A DNA stretch of 64,000 nucleotides from Synechocystis sp. LKSZ1. GTDB lineage: Bacteria > Cyanobacteriota > Cyanobacteriia > Cyanobacteriales > Microcystaceae. Under the pieces are notes generated by a model. The model searched no databases and had not been told where the DNA came from. It saw only the letters and a program-made list of their open reading frames with translations. Positions 30,271-39,390 of the stretch are shown here, piece by piece. Location of the stretch: assembly GCF_040436315.1 (NCBI RefSeq), contig NZ_AP031572.1:248001-312000 (forward strand). Reading direction: 5' to 3'. The first letter of the stretch is position 1. The number at the start of each line of letters is the position of its first letter. The position numbers were made by a program, and so were the translations under genes.

Positions 30271-31716
30271 ATGGTTTTTTCTCCTCCCCCGATTAAGTTT
30301 GGTACCGACGGTTGGCGTGGTGTTTTGGGGGCCGATTTTACCTTTGAGCGGGTGGCCCTGGTGGCGGGAATTGCGGCGCAGGTTTTGCGGGCCACCTTTG
30401 CCGGCCCCGGTAGAAAAGACCGGATTATTGTCGGTTATGATCGTCGCTTTATGGCGGAGGACTTTGCCCAGTTGGTAGCAGAAACCGTCGCCGAGCAGGG
30501 ATTTGAAGTCTGGTTATCCCAAAGCTATGCTCCCACCCCAGCCTTTAGTTGGGCCGCTCACCAGGAACAGGCCCTGGGGGCCTTAGTGCTAACGGCTAGC
30601 CATAACCCAGCCCGTTATCTCGGTCTAAAGGTCAAAGGGGCCTTTGGCGGTTCCGTTGGGCCAGAAATTACCAGCCAAATCGAAGCCCAGTTAAGCCAGG
30701 GCCTGAAGCCCGCTCCCCAAGCCGGAGAAATTTTGACCTTTGACTCCTGGCCCAGCTATTGCCAGGCCCTGCAAGCCAAGGTGGACATCACGGCCATTCG
30801 TCGGGTGGTGGAACAGGGCCAATTACAGATTTTTGTCGATGTCATGCACGGAGCCGCCGCCGGGGGCCTGGCCCGTCTGCTCGGTTGTGAGGTGCGGGAA
30901 CTTAACAGTGAGCGCGACCCCCTCTTTGGCGGGGCCTCTCCTGAACCCCTGGCCCGCTATGTGCCGGAATTGTTGCAAACCATTCAAACCGCTGCTCAAC
31001 AAGATCAAGAAAGACTGCGAGTCGGTCTAGTATTTGACGGCGATGCCGACCGAATTGCCGCCGTTGATGGCCAGGGCCAGTTTCTCAGTTCCCAGGGATT
31101 GATTCCCATTCTGATCGACCATTTGGCCCGTCATCGGGGTTTAGGGGGAGAAATTGTTAAAACCATTAGTGGCTCCGATTTGATTCCCCGTTTGGCCCAG
31201 TTGTACGACCGCCCGCTCCAGGAAACTGCCATTGGCTATAAGTACATTGCTGACCGGATGCTCGGTCATGAGGTTTTGATCGGTGGCGAAGAATCCGGCG
31301 GCATTGGCTACGGTTCCCACATTCCTGAACGGGATGCCCTACTCTCGGCACTTTATGTGTTGGAGGCCGTTGTGGAATCCCAACGGGATATTAGCCAGCT
31401 TTACCAAGACCTCCAGGCCAAAACCCATTTCTATGCGGAGTACGACCGCATTGACCTGCCCCTAGCCAGTATGGCCGTGCGGGGCCAACTTCTGGATTAT
31501 CTGGCCCAAACTCCGTTCCCGCAGATTGCGGGTTCCCCCGTCACCGACTGCTTAAACATTGATGGCTATAAATTCCGCCTCCAGAGCGGCGGTTGGCTGT
31601 TGATTCGTTTCAGTGGCACCGAACCTGTTCTGCGCCTCTACTGTGAAGCCCCGACCCTAGAACGAGTGCAAGCCGTTCTGCAATGGGCCAAGGATTGGGC
31701 TCTATCTTTTGCCTAG
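30271..31716 (+). CDS. Phosphoglucomutase/phosphomannomutase family protein
   Basis: 481 residues of the alpha-D-phosphohexomutase superfamily. The four signature loops are all present: the phosphoserine loop TASHNPARYLGLKVKG, the metal loop DGDADR, the sugar-binding GGEESGGIGYG, and the phosphate loop RFSGTEPVLRLY. The N-terminus IKFGTDGWRGVLGADF is typical. It interconverts hexose-1- and hexose-6-phosphates; substrate preference (glucose, mannose or glucosamine) cannot be fixed from sequence. Its stop overlaps the end of convergent dnaG by 4 bp. Confidence 0.93.
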   Translation: MVFSPPPIKFGTDGWRGVLGADFTFERVALVAGIAAQVLRATFAGPGRKDRIIVGYDRRFMAEDFAQLVAETVAEQGFEVWLSQSYAPTPAFSWAAHQEQALGALVLTASHNPARYLGLKVKGAFGGSVGPEITSQIEAQLSQGLKPAPQAGEILTFDSWPSYCQALQAKVDITAIRRVVEQGQLQIFVDVMHGAAAGGLARLLGCEVRELNSERDPLFGGASPEPLARYVPELLQTIQTAAQQDQERLRVGLVFDGDADRIAAVDGQGQFLSSQGLIPILIDHLARHRGLGGEIVKTISGSDLIPRLAQLYDRPLQETAIGYKYIADRMLGHEVLIGGEESGGIGYGSHIPERDALLSALYVLEAVVESQRDISQLYQDLQAKTHFYAEYDRIDLPLASMAVRGQLLDYLAQTPFPQIAGSPVTDCLNIDGYKFRLQSGGWLLIRFSGTEPVLRLYCEAPTLERVQAVLQWAKDWALSFA

Positions 31717-33605
31717 GGGCTGGCTTGGCATCTCTGCTGGTCAAAACTGTGAATTTTTTGCTTGGCCTTGAGCATTTCTTTGTAGTAGTAATGCCCGGTC
31801 TGGGCCGGCATTTGTTGAAAGCGCTGGGAGCAATAGTCATAGTACTTTTGCCAAGTAACCCGCTCCAGGGCCGCAATGGCCTCCGGGATGCGTAGCTCCG
31901 GCCGAAAAATATCCGCCTGGGTTTTTTCCGTCAAGTGTAGTAGGGCCTCAATCGGCCCTGTGTCTTGGCCAAGGTTAAGGTAGGCATCGGCAAGACGAGA
32001 AACCAGGGTATCCGCTGGGACTAAATCGGTAGGGCCTTGGCCCTCTAGCCAGAGGAGCGTCTGCCAAAGGAGCCGGTGGTGGGCAAAGCTAAACAACAGG
32101 TCTTTGTCTTCTAGTTCCTGCTTGATGGTGTTACGAAAATCAGGACAGTGGAGATAGATCAGCAAAAGTAGGCTTTCGGCCTCGGCCAAGAGACTGCTGT
32201 CAGGATTTTTCACCCGTCGCGGGGATCGTTTTTGAGTCGAACGGGCCTGGGGTTGGCGAATTTGCTGACTTAATAGGCCTGTCTGGAGGGGAATCAGGCG
32301 GACATCCCCCTGACAGAGAATCTCGGCACAATACTGAAGATAATAGGCCTGTTTATTGGGGTCTTGAAATTGTCGTAACAGTTGAACCATACCCTGGGAA
32401 ACCCGGTCAAATTGTTCAGCCTGTTTGAGACTATTCTGGGCTAATAATTGCTGGACTTGCCATTCAAACCAGGAAGGGGCCGTAGCCAATAACTGTTGGT
32501 ATTCCGGTTGTGCTTCAAGCTGACTTCCTAGAAATTCATCGGCATCTTTCCCTGCTGGCAGGTTCAAAATTTTGAGATTCACCTGGCCACTATAAACCAA
32601 CGGTTCAATTTCTTGAATGGCCCGCTGGGTGGCCTTAATACCGGCTTTATCGGCATCAAAATTAAAGATAATTTGTTTCGAGTCCGTATAGCGCAACAGT
32701 AATTTAATTTGGTCTTGACTCAGGGCCGTCCCCAGGGCCGCTACGGCATGATTAAACCCATGACGATGCAGGGCAATCACATCAAAATAACCCTCCACCA
32801 CCAGGGCCTGGTCGCGCTGTTGAATCGCTTTTTTCGCCTGATCGAGACCAAAGAGGGTTTTGCCTTTGTTAAATAATTCCGTTTCCGGCGAATTGAGGTA
32901 TTTCGGTTCCTCCGAGCCAAGACTGCGACTGCCAAAGGCAATTACTCGGCCCTGGGCATCGGTAATGGGAATCATCAAACGGTCACGGAATTGATCGTAA
33001 TGGCCACTACCCGACTGACGGGCCTTGATTAAACCCGCTTGTTCCACCAGGGCCAGGGGATAATGTTTCTGTTCGATCAGATAACGGTAGAGGGTTTCCC
33101 AGCCGGCGGGCGCATAACCCAACTGGAATTGCTGAATGGTTTCCTCCGACAGATGGCGCTGGGAGAGGAGGTAATCCAGGGCCTTTTCTCCCTGGGGTTG
33201 GTAGAGGGTATGGTGGTAAAAATGGGCCGCCACGACCAAAATTTCGTAGAGCTGTTCCTTGAGGGACAGTTGGCGCTGAAATTCCTTGCGTTGCTCGGGC
33301 TCTAGGGTTTTAATCGGGACTTGGTAGCGTCGGGCCAGGTCGAAGACGACTTCCTGAAACGAGGCTTTGCCCAACTCCATTAAAAACTTATAGACATTGC
33401 CCCCGGCCCCACAGCCAAAACAATAATACATTTGCTTGGCAGGACTGACGGTAAAGCTGGGGCTTTTCTCCTGATGAAAGGGGCATAGGCCCTGGTAATC
33501 CTTGCCTTTTTTTTTCAGCAGAACTACTTCGCCAATCACATCAACAATATCAACTTTTTGTTTGACTTCTTCAATGGTTTCTGGATGCAGGCGCGGCGCG
33601 TCCAT
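31713..33605 (-). CDS. dnaG: DNA primase
   Basis: 630 residues. The N-terminal CHC2 zinc finger (CPFHQEKSPSF then MYYCFGCGAGG) is followed by the primase core RDRLMIPITDAQGRVIAFGS and the TOPRIM domain VVEGYFDVIALHRHGFNHA with the DAD metal site (FNFDADKAG). A C-terminal helicase-binding domain of usual length ends the protein. It primes leading- and lagging-strand synthesis with DnaB. No rpoD or rpsU lies beside it, which is normal in cyanobacteria. It overlaps the end of the mutase gene by 4 bp. Confidence 0.97.
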   Translation of the reverse strand: MDAPRLHPETIEEVKQKVDIVDVIGEVVLLKKKGKDYQGLCPFHQEKSPSFTVSPAKQMYYCFGCGAGGNVYKFLMELGKASFQEVVFDLARRYQVPIKTLEPEQRKEFQRQLSLKEQLYEILVVAAHFYHHTLYQPQGEKALDYLLSQRHLSEETIQQFQLGYAPAGWETLYRYLIEQKHYPLALVEQAGLIKARQSGSGHYDQFRDRLMIPITDAQGRVIAFGSRSLGSEEPKYLNSPETELFNKGKTLFGLDQAKKAIQQRDQALVVEGYFDVIALHRHGFNHAVAALGTALSQDQIKLLLRYTDSKQIIFNFDADKAGIKATQRAIQEIEPLVYSGQVNLKILNLPAGKDADEFLGSQLEAQPEYQQLLATAPSWFEWQVQQLLAQNSLKQAEQFDRVSQGMVQLLRQFQDPNKQAYYLQYCAEILCQGDVRLIPLQTGLLSQQIRQPQARSTQKRSPRRVKNPDSSLLAEAESLLLLIYLHCPDFRNTIKQELEDKDLLFSFAHHRLLWQTLLWLEGQGPTDLVPADTLVSRLADAYLNLGQDTGPIEALLHLTEKTQADIFRPELRIPEAIAALERVTWQKYYDYCSQRFQQMPAQTGHYYYKEMLKAKQKIHSFDQQRCQASP

Positions 33606-33665
33606 AGGCAGGCGTTAAAAGCGAATTATGCTAAGGTAATGAGGCTTGAACGTGAGATTTTGAGA

Positions 33666-34460
33666 ATGAAAATTGCTACTTGGAATGTCAATTCCATTCG
33701 GTCTCGTCTGACCCATCTGCAGGCCTGGTTAACGGACAATACTGTCGATGTTCTGTGTTTACAAGAAACCAAGGTAGTGGATGCAGACTTTCCCCGCCAG
33801 GCCCTGGAGGAAATGGGCTATATTTGTACCTTTTCGGGCCAGAAATCCTACAATGGCGTTGCTATTCTAACGCGCCAGCCCCTAGAAAACGTCTGGATCG
33901 GTTTTACTCCTCTGCTGGGGCCAGGGCCAGCGGCAACCTTCGATGAACAAAAACGAGTCATAGCCGGAATCTACCAAGGGGTGATGGTGATTAACCTCTA
34001 CGTTCCCAATGGGTCTGCCATTGGCTCAGAGAAATACGATTATAAGCTGGCCTGGTTCGGTCAACTCAAGCAATATCTCCAGGCCTTCCAGGCCCAAGGC
34101 TACTCAGACTTTTGTCTCTGTGGCGACTTCAACATTGCCCTCGAAGACCGGGATATTTACGACCCCAAGGGCAAAGAAACTCACATCATGGCTTCTCCCG
34201 TGGAACGTCAGGCCCTGCAGGGCATTCTAGACCTGGGTTTGCAGGATGTCTTTCGGCACTTTAACTCCGAACCCGGCCACTTCAGTTGGTGGGACTACCG
34301 CACCGGCGGTTTTCAGCGTAATCGGGGTTGGCGCATTGACCATATTTACCTCACCCCTGGTCTGTTGGCCCAGGCCAAAAGCTGTCTGATTGACAAGGCC
34401 CCCAGGGCCTGGGAAAAACCCAGTGACCATACGCCGGTAGTACTGGAGTTGGAGGATTAG
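33666..34460 (+). CDS. xthA: Exodeoxyribonuclease III
   Basis: 264 residues of the ExoIII AP-endonuclease family: MKIATWNVNSIRSRLTHLQ, LCLQETKVVDADFP, GDFNIALEDRDIYDP, and the catalytic SDHTPVVLEL end. It cleaves abasic sites and removes 3' blocking groups in base-excision repair. The ATG at 33666 is the family start. The frame runs upstream to 33558, overlapping the dnaG start, but those 36 codons are not homologous. The gene is divergent from dnaG, with only about 60 bp between their start codons, so the two share a promoter region. Confidence 0.96.
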   Translation: MKIATWNVNSIRSRLTHLQAWLTDNTVDVLCLQETKVVDADFPRQALEEMGYICTFSGQKSYNGVAILTRQPLENVWIGFTPLLGPGPAATFDEQKRVIAGIYQGVMVINLYVPNGSAIGSEKYDYKLAWFGQLKQYLQAFQAQGYSDFCLCGDFNIALEDRDIYDPKGKETHIMASPVERQALQGILDLGLQDVFRHFNSEPGHFSWWDYRTGGFQRNRGWRIDHIYLTPGLLAQAKSCLIDKAPRAWEKPSDHTPVVLELED

Positions 34461-34464
34461 GCGG

Positions 34465-34505
34465 CCCAGTCGCTATGTCCCTTTGCTATGCAGGGAAAGC
34501 CTGGG
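34465..34505. terminator. Stacked stem-loop between convergent xthA and a membrane gene
   Basis: The outer pair CCCAG (34465-34469) / CTGGG (34501-34505) encloses an inner TCCCT / AGGGA stem. It lies 4 bp after the xthA stop and just past the stop of the opposing gene, so it could serve both strands. No T run follows. Confidence 0.4.
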
Positions 34506-34509
34506 TCGC

Positions 34510-35397
34510 TTATGCAAGGCCAAACTGTTGACCAAGCAGACGGATGAGGGTACCGCAGACAAAATAAGTCATGAAGACTGCAGGGACAACCAGATAAATG
34601 CGAAATGAGGGAGTCAAATCGGACGGAAGCTGATCGCAGACGGCCAAATACGGCAGGATGTTCATGGCATGATAATTAGACATTGGGTAGGGAAGGAAGA
34701 AGAACATGGCAGGGGAGCTAACGAAGTAGAATAGCCCGCCGTCCCCTAATACCTGTGCAAAGCCGACAACGAGAACATAGTGCCAGAGGGGAAAGTAAAG
34801 ACGTTTGATGAAAAGCCAGATTACTAAGAAAATGACGAGATAGGCAGGGAGAGTGAAGAGAAGATCAAGCCCGTAGCGGTATAGACCCAGAGCTAGGGGA
34901 GTATCTGGAGAAACGCGCAGGGAGGAAAAAACGGGCTTCGAGAACATATGACAACCCTCAACGACGACGGCCAAAGCAATGCCTATGACAATAAAACGAG
35001 TTCTGGGTGAGATGAGGGGAAGGACTCGCGGCAGCAATGACCGAGCTAGCAGTTGTGCAAAAAGGAAGAGCAGTACGAGGATGCGAGTAAGGCTATCGGG
35101 AGAAAGACCGGCAAAAACAAGGGCGATAAGAATCGAGACGATGGCCCAAATGCAGTAAAGAAAGGGGCCTAGCGGAAGGCGAGGTATCACAAAGAAGGAG
35201 GATATAATACGGGATAATTGATTATAGGGAAAGTTTTCAGCTATCGCGCCAAATACGCATTTTCTAAAAATATTTCTGCATACAAATGCACCTCGTAGAC
35301 CAAGATCCCGTAACGCTAACGCTGTAATTCCAAAGGTATTTGTAATCCAGATTGCTATTGCCAGAGACAGATGTGCATCGATCCAAATAGTTGTCAT
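34510..35397 (-). CDS. Chimeric ORF: DUF5615-like toxin N-terminus fused to a polytopic membrane protein
   Basis: The first about 37 residues (TTIWIDAHLSLAIAIWI, TNTFGITALALRDLGLRGA) match the start of DUF5615 PIN-like toxins, with the acidic residue of the active site in WIDAHLS. After the RDLGLR block the homology is lost. Residues about 65-295 contain six or seven strong hydrophobic segments (for example FLYCIWAIVSILIALVFAGL and LTRILVLLFLFAQLLARSLL) and no motif I know. The ATGA start overlaps the end of the DUF433 antitoxin frame, the usual order in this toxin-antitoxin family. I infer that a deletion joined a broken toxin to a resident or acquired membrane gene. Whether the fused product is made is unknown. 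Confidence 0.55.
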   Translation of the reverse strand: MTTIWIDAHLSLAIAIWITNTFGITALALRDLGLRGAFVCRNIFRKCVFGAIAENFPYNQLSRIISSFFVIPRLPLGPFLYCIWAIVSILIALVFAGLSPDSLTRILVLLFLFAQLLARSLLPRVLPLISPRTRFIVIGIALAVVVEGCHMFSKPVFSSLRVSPDTPLALGLYRYGLDLLFTLPAYLVIFLVIWLFIKRLYFPLWHYVLVVGFAQVLGDGGLFYFVSSPAMFFFLPYPMSNYHAMNILPYLAVCDQLPSDLTPSFRIYLVVPAVFMTYFVCGTLIRLLGQQFGLA

Positions 35398-35618
35398 GCC
35401 ACCAATACAGGATGGTTCAGTTTACGTGCTGCCTATATTAAAGAAGCTCGTATATTATCCATTTCTAAATCTGGTAAGTCTTCTAAAATTTCTTCAGCGC
35501 TTAAACCGACTGCGAACAAATCTAAAACATCAGACACTCGAATTCTCATGCCACGAATACAGGGACGACCCCCACATTGTTTAGGATTTACTGTAATTCG
35601 TTCAAGTAGCTTTGACAT
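35394..35618 (-). pseudogene. DUF433 antitoxin with an internal stop codon
   Basis: From the Met at 35618 the frame reads SKLLERITVNPKQCGGRPCI then RGMRIRVSDVLDLFAVGLS, the DUF433 helix-turn-helix antitoxin fold, and EEILEDLPDLEMDNIRASLI. A TAG (35433-35435) then interrupts it, but the same frame continues AARKLNHPVLVA to a TGA at 35394-35396 that overlaps the ATG of the toxin frame. The tail fits a DUF433 C-terminus (usually LAYAAR...P.LVA), so TAG probably replaced a Tyr codon. The antitoxin is thus truncated by about 12 residues, or a readthrough product is made. The frame could start earlier at 35645. Confidence 0.75.
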
Positions 35619-35731
35619 TTGAAGAAACCTCCATAAAATCAGCATCTATCGAAAAGCTCGTTCATTCATTTCCTCAAAAAACTACTACGCCGCCTCTGTC
35701 TATGGCTTGTCAAATTCATTGTCATGAAGTG

Positions 35732-37240
35732 TTAGACTTCATAAGCTACAGCCTCCTGCACTAATGGTACTTGCAAAACTAACCAGTCTCGTACATCTGA
35801 CACATAAGTATTCCATTCTTGAGTAGAACTGACTAAATCAATTATTTTTGACAAACCAGTGTCTCTATTCCAGTCGAGTCTACTTATAATATCGTCTACA
35901 TATTTATGACTATTGTCAACAACTACAATTTGCTTCGCAATATCAATTATTTCAATTGACTCAGCATCATTAATTGTTTCCAAGTTTATAATAAGGTTAT
36001 GAATATATTTTTCTGGCTTAACATTTTCTGGTAGCTTTAAGCACTTGATTTTTTCAAGACTAGAATTCCGAAGAGATACTGAATGATTATCATCTCCAGT
36101 CAAAACAGCTTTCAATCTAATTTCTTGCTCTTCTCTAGTTGCGTAAACGTCACCATCAAGAACAAAAATGCTATTTCTACAATCTTCGCCTCGAAGACGC
36201 AAGCCAGCTAAAACCGTAAAACAATTGATAGCTGCGCCATATCGCTGAACAGAGACATGTCTCGAAATACTTAATTGACCAGCTATTTTTTTGATTATGG
36301 TTACCGCAAGATCATCTTCGACAAAAACTTCAATAAACCTTGGCTGAACACCTGTTAAACGGTTGATTGCATCTGGCTTTGTATCATTGAAGCAAAGAGT
36401 TTGTTCTGGCGTGCCAAAAATATGTCGTATGTTCATCGAATCTGACATATTAAGAATAGATTCTCGATGAGTTGTAAAAACTACCTGGAGATTATAGTTT
36501 TGTGCTCTTTCGGATATAACTTTAATTAGATTTTTCATGGCTGAGTCATGCAACAAAAGATCTAGCTCATCTATTAATACGAGACTATATTTAGGTGCCC
36601 TATAAATCTTTTCAAGTAATAGAAATAATTTTTGCTCTCCGGCACTCATACTGAGAGCTGAATATCTTATTCCTTCAGCTTCAACACCTATAAATTTACG
36701 TCCTTTTCCATCATCATGGATGTTATAAGCAGTATATCGTCTATTCAGGCAATACGAAGCTTTCTCTAGTATTGTATTTATAATTTCTTCACTCACATTA
36801 CTAGTCGAATAGTTGATTTTTACTTTTCGTTTTTCTGCCTCAATTAGAGGAACACAACTATCTACCCCAAAATAATATACGTTCCTTGTTGGTCTCCTTT
36901 TGTATATCGGTTTCCATCGATCGCTGCTTTTTCCGTAAGCCTGCTCTATGTTTTCGTGCAGTTGAGATGATTGTCTATAAGTATGAACTACTTTAAATTC
37001 GCTACCTTGCCATAAAGCATCAGGACTTGGTAAAAAAAATTCGCTGAATTTATGGTCTTCTGTCCCTTCATTTGGTGGCTGAAAACAGCACGCAAGGGCA
37101 TGAAGAATTGTTGACTTCCCATAGCCATTTGGACCGAGAATGCCAGTTATATTCTTGTCTTCAAATGAAATACAAAGATTTTTAACATTTTTGAGTTTTA
37201 TTATTTCTAGCTTATGTAAACGTTGCTGAGAAAAATGCAT
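35732..37240 (-). CDS. OLD-like AAA ATPase with C-terminal TOPRIM nuclease domain
   Basis: 502 residues. The ABC/SMC-type ATPase has Walker A GPNGYGKST (residues 36-44), a signature LSMSAGEQKL, Walker B YSLVLIDELDLLLHD and the switch His in VVFTTHRES. The C-terminal part (about 335-430) looks like a TOPRIM domain: the acidic FVEDDLAV and the DxD in IFVLDGDVYA. This layout is that of OLD (overcoming lysogenisation defect) nucleases, used in phage defence alone or with partners (GajB, retrons). No helicase or reverse transcriptase partner is next to it. The gene is clearly more AT-rich than its neighbours and lies beside a broken toxin-antitoxin locus and a mobile element, which points to recent transfer. 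Confidence 0.78.
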   Translation of the reverse strand: MHFSQQRLHKLEIIKLKNVKNLCISFEDKNITGILGPNGYGKSTILHALACCFQPPNEGTEDHKFSEFFLPSPDALWQGSEFKVVHTYRQSSQLHENIEQAYGKSSDRWKPIYKRRPTRNVYYFGVDSCVPLIEAEKRKVKINYSTSNVSEEIINTILEKASYCLNRRYTAYNIHDDGKGRKFIGVEAEGIRYSALSMSAGEQKLFLLLEKIYRAPKYSLVLIDELDLLLHDSAMKNLIKVISERAQNYNLQVVFTTHRESILNMSDSMNIRHIFGTPEQTLCFNDTKPDAINRLTGVQPRFIEVFVEDDLAVTIIKKIAGQLSISRHVSVQRYGAAINCFTVLAGLRLRGEDCRNSIFVLDGDVYATREEQEIRLKAVLTGDDNHSVSLRNSSLEKIKCLKLPENVKPEKYIHNLIINLETINDAESIEIIDIAKQIVVVDNSHKYVDDIISRLDWNRDTGLSKIIDLVSSTQEWNTYVSDVRDWLVLQVPLVQEAVAYEV

Positions 37241-37897
37241 GTTTTTCTGAATCTTTGCGCCTAGCTTATCGTACTTGATTTCAAACCTCTTTATTCTAGC
37301 TTAGTTAGGTTTTTGAAGATGAGTGTAGTCTAAGTGTCCTTCTCTAAGATGAATGGCGTGAAAGTCTAACTAGGGATTATACAGAAAGTTTTCGTTGAAT
37401 ATACCAACGAGCATGTTATGTCGATTAGTATACGTTTTTATGAATTCTACATTAACCTGAGTTCGACGGAAGTAAAATCTTGAAAGCCTTACTAAATCAA
37501 GAACTCAAAAATTCAGACCGCACAAAGTTCCGTCAACAATGGATTTTAATTGAGAATGTGAACCGATTTTCTCAGGAGTACGGTTTATTGACATAGAACT
37601 ATTGAACAGCAAATGCTACAAACCTTATTTTGCAAGGGTTCAGTAACTAAATTTTGTCGAACTCAGGTTACATTAATCTAAAAAAATTTGGACTTAGGGA
37701 GCGAGCCGTCACACGTTGCTTTACCTCTCTCCTAACTCCGTGTGGGTAGAGGCGAAAGGCACTCTTCAATTTAGAGACCTCGTACAATAAGGCCGTGGGT
37801 CTAGAAGGCCAGGGCCGCCGCCAATTTCGCTAACAATTCAATAGACCTCAACACGGCCCTAATTAGCCAGGGCCTGTAGAACGTGGCATCAGATGCT
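37241..37897. other. 657-bp AT-rich intergenic region with a MITE-like insertion
   Basis: No intact gene is seen. The region holds the promoter of the OLD-like gene, the mobile element at 37455-37668, and about 220 bp of unassigned sequence up to the NTF2-like gene. Near its end GGCCCT (37855-37860) / AGGGCC (37869-37874) can form a short hairpin past the NTF2-like stop. Confidence 0.5.
37448..37675. mobile_element. MITE-like element (214 bp) with 13-bp inverted ends and 7-bp target duplication
   Basis: The element proper is 37455-37668. The left end ACCTGAGTTCGAC (37455-37467) is an exact reverse complement of the right end GTCGAACTCAGGT (37656-37668). Both sides are flanked by TACATTA (37448-37454 and 37669-37675), a perfect 7-bp direct repeat as left by transposition. 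Inside is a short open stretch (LKALLNQELKNSDRTKFRQQ, then a stop after about 40 codons) that could be a captured or decayed coding fragment. There is no transposase, so it would move only with a helper. Confidence 0.85.
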
Positions 37898-38323
37898 TCA
37901 GGTGCGTTCCCAACGAAATTTGCGGTCTGACTCTTGGATGGGGACATCATTAATGCTGGCAAACCGACGCATCATCAAACCATTGTCCGCAAATTCCCAG
38001 TTTTCATTGCCATAGGCGCGATACCAAAAACCCGCATCATCGTGCCATTCATATTCAAATCGCACAGCAATGCGGTTATCCATAAAGCACCAAAGTTCCT
38101 TCTTCAAACGGTAATCGAGTTCCTTGGCCCATTTGCGTTGAAGGAAGGCTTTGATCGCCTCACGTCCGCTAAAAAATTCGGCTCGATTGCGCCATTCAGA
38201 ATCTTCGGTGTAGGCAAGGGCCACTCGTTCTGGATCGCGGGTATTCCAAGTATCCTCCGCCGCTTGTACTTTGAGCAGGGCGGTTTCTAGGGTAAATGGC
38301 GGCAAGGGGGGTTTCGTTTCCAT
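37898..38323 (-). CDS. NTF2-like protein (DUF1348 / SnoaL-like)
   Basis: About 141 residues of the NTF2-like DUF1348 family: [37 protein letters not shown], and [19 protein letters not shown], followed by GNENWEF. The cone-shaped fold binds small hydrophobic ligands; no catalytic residues can be named. I chose the ATG at 38323 because AAGGAG stands 8 bases before it; the ATG at 38329 would be too close to that site. It is the last gene of a three-gene operon (GST, PNPOx-like, NTF2-like) under the TetR-type regulator. Confidence 0.88.
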   Translation of the reverse strand: METKPPLPPFTLETALLKVQAAEDTWNTRDPERVALAYTEDSEWRNRAEFFSGREAIKAFLQRKWAKELDYRLKKELWCFMDNRIAVRFEYEWHDDAGFWYRAYGNENWEFADNGLMMRRFASINDVPIQESDRKFRWERT

Positions 38324-38367
38324 TCTCATAACTCCTTATTGTGAATAGAGGTGAATAAAGCTTGAGA

Positions 38368-39345
38368 TCACGGGGTCATCGATTGCCAAGGCCCTGTGGG
38401 ATTGAGAAACGGTGACAACTCTGGGTCTGACCAGCGCAGAGGGAGGCCCCCTTCCAATCGGTAGCCGATTTGCAGATGGAAGCGCAGCAAGCGTTCTGCT
38501 CCAGCATAGGTCAGAATTTCCGGCCCTTCCCAAATCACTTCAGCGGTGCCTGTCAAGTAGAGTAAATGGCCCTCGGAAAAATCGATAAACAAAAGGCCAG
38601 CATGGGGATTTAATGCTAGATTGCCAAAGGTATTGAAGTGACGATTACCAGAGAAATCAGGAATGGTTAGGGTACGATCATCCTCGATTTTGACAAAACC
38701 CAGTTTTCCGCCCCGATGGGAGACATCAACCCCGCTGGCAGAACCTGCCGATGTGGACTGATAGGCGGTGGCAATAAAAAAGGTGTCAGCGGCTGTAATG
38801 ATTGCCTGTTCTATTGTCTTGAATTGTTCAACGGGGGATGGGGGTCTGATCGCGGTGGGATCAAGGTCATGGCTCTTGGGGGTACGGGTTTGAATGTACT
38901 GAGGACAATTGCCAAAGGTTTGCTGTACCTGCACCTCAAAACCATCAGGATAGACGGCACTGACGATTCCATTGACTCGATTGCGGCGACGGGTCGATAA
39001 TTCAATCCCCAATAAGCCAATGTCAAGGCCCTCTGTCAGGTTAGTGGCGAAGGGGTCGCCGCATAGGGGTTGGGCCATTACTTTCAAGGTGTTATCGCTA
39101 GGGGTAGAGATAAAACCCGGATTACCGACCAGGATCGAGGCCCAAGGATTACCTGTCGCATCAACTGTACCGATAATCACGTAGGGGAGTTGGGCAAAGA
39201 ATTGCCGAAACTGATCGGGGAGATAGTCCCGAATCACGCGCCGCCCCTGTTTATCCATCTGTTCCTGTAGGCCCAAGCGAGCCTGAATTGCTAACTCTCC
39301 CTGATGAAAAGGGGATGAGGCCTGAGACCAACCGGGGTTTGCCAT
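38368..39345 (-). CDS. Pyridoxamine 5'-phosphate oxidase-family flavin/heme-binding protein
   Basis: 325 residues. The N-terminal part has ANPGWSQASSPFHQGELAI and LPDQFRQFFAQLPYVIIGTV, the PNPOx-like split-barrel start; a second barrel follows, with DVSHRGGKLGFVKI and LALNPHAGLLFIDF. Such proteins bind FMN, F420 or heme. The catalytic role is not set by sequence, but many members protect from oxidants or electrophiles. It sits between the GST and NTF2-like genes on the same strand with gaps of about 45 bp each, so the three are cotranscribed. Confidence 0.85.
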   Translation of the reverse strand: MANPGWSQASSPFHQGELAIQARLGLQEQMDKQGRRVIRDYLPDQFRQFFAQLPYVIIGTVDATGNPWASILVGNPGFISTPSDNTLKVMAQPLCGDPFATNLTEGLDIGLLGIELSTRRRNRVNGIVSAVYPDGFEVQVQQTFGNCPQYIQTRTPKSHDLDPTAIRPPSPVEQFKTIEQAIITAADTFFIATAYQSTSAGSASGVDVSHRGGKLGFVKIEDDRTLTIPDFSGNRHFNTFGNLALNPHAGLLFIDFSEGHLLYLTGTAEVIWEGPEILTYAGAERLLRFHLQIGYRLEGGLPLRWSDPELSPFLNPTGPWQSMTP

Positions 39346-39390
39346 AGTGCTTTTTCTCCATTGGAAATGAGAGCGGTCGAGCTGAAAAAA

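Noticed and set aside
35732-37897. Retron or Gabija system around the OLD-like gene
   Set aside because: No reverse transcriptase, msr/msd-like RNA or UvrD-type helicase is next to it.
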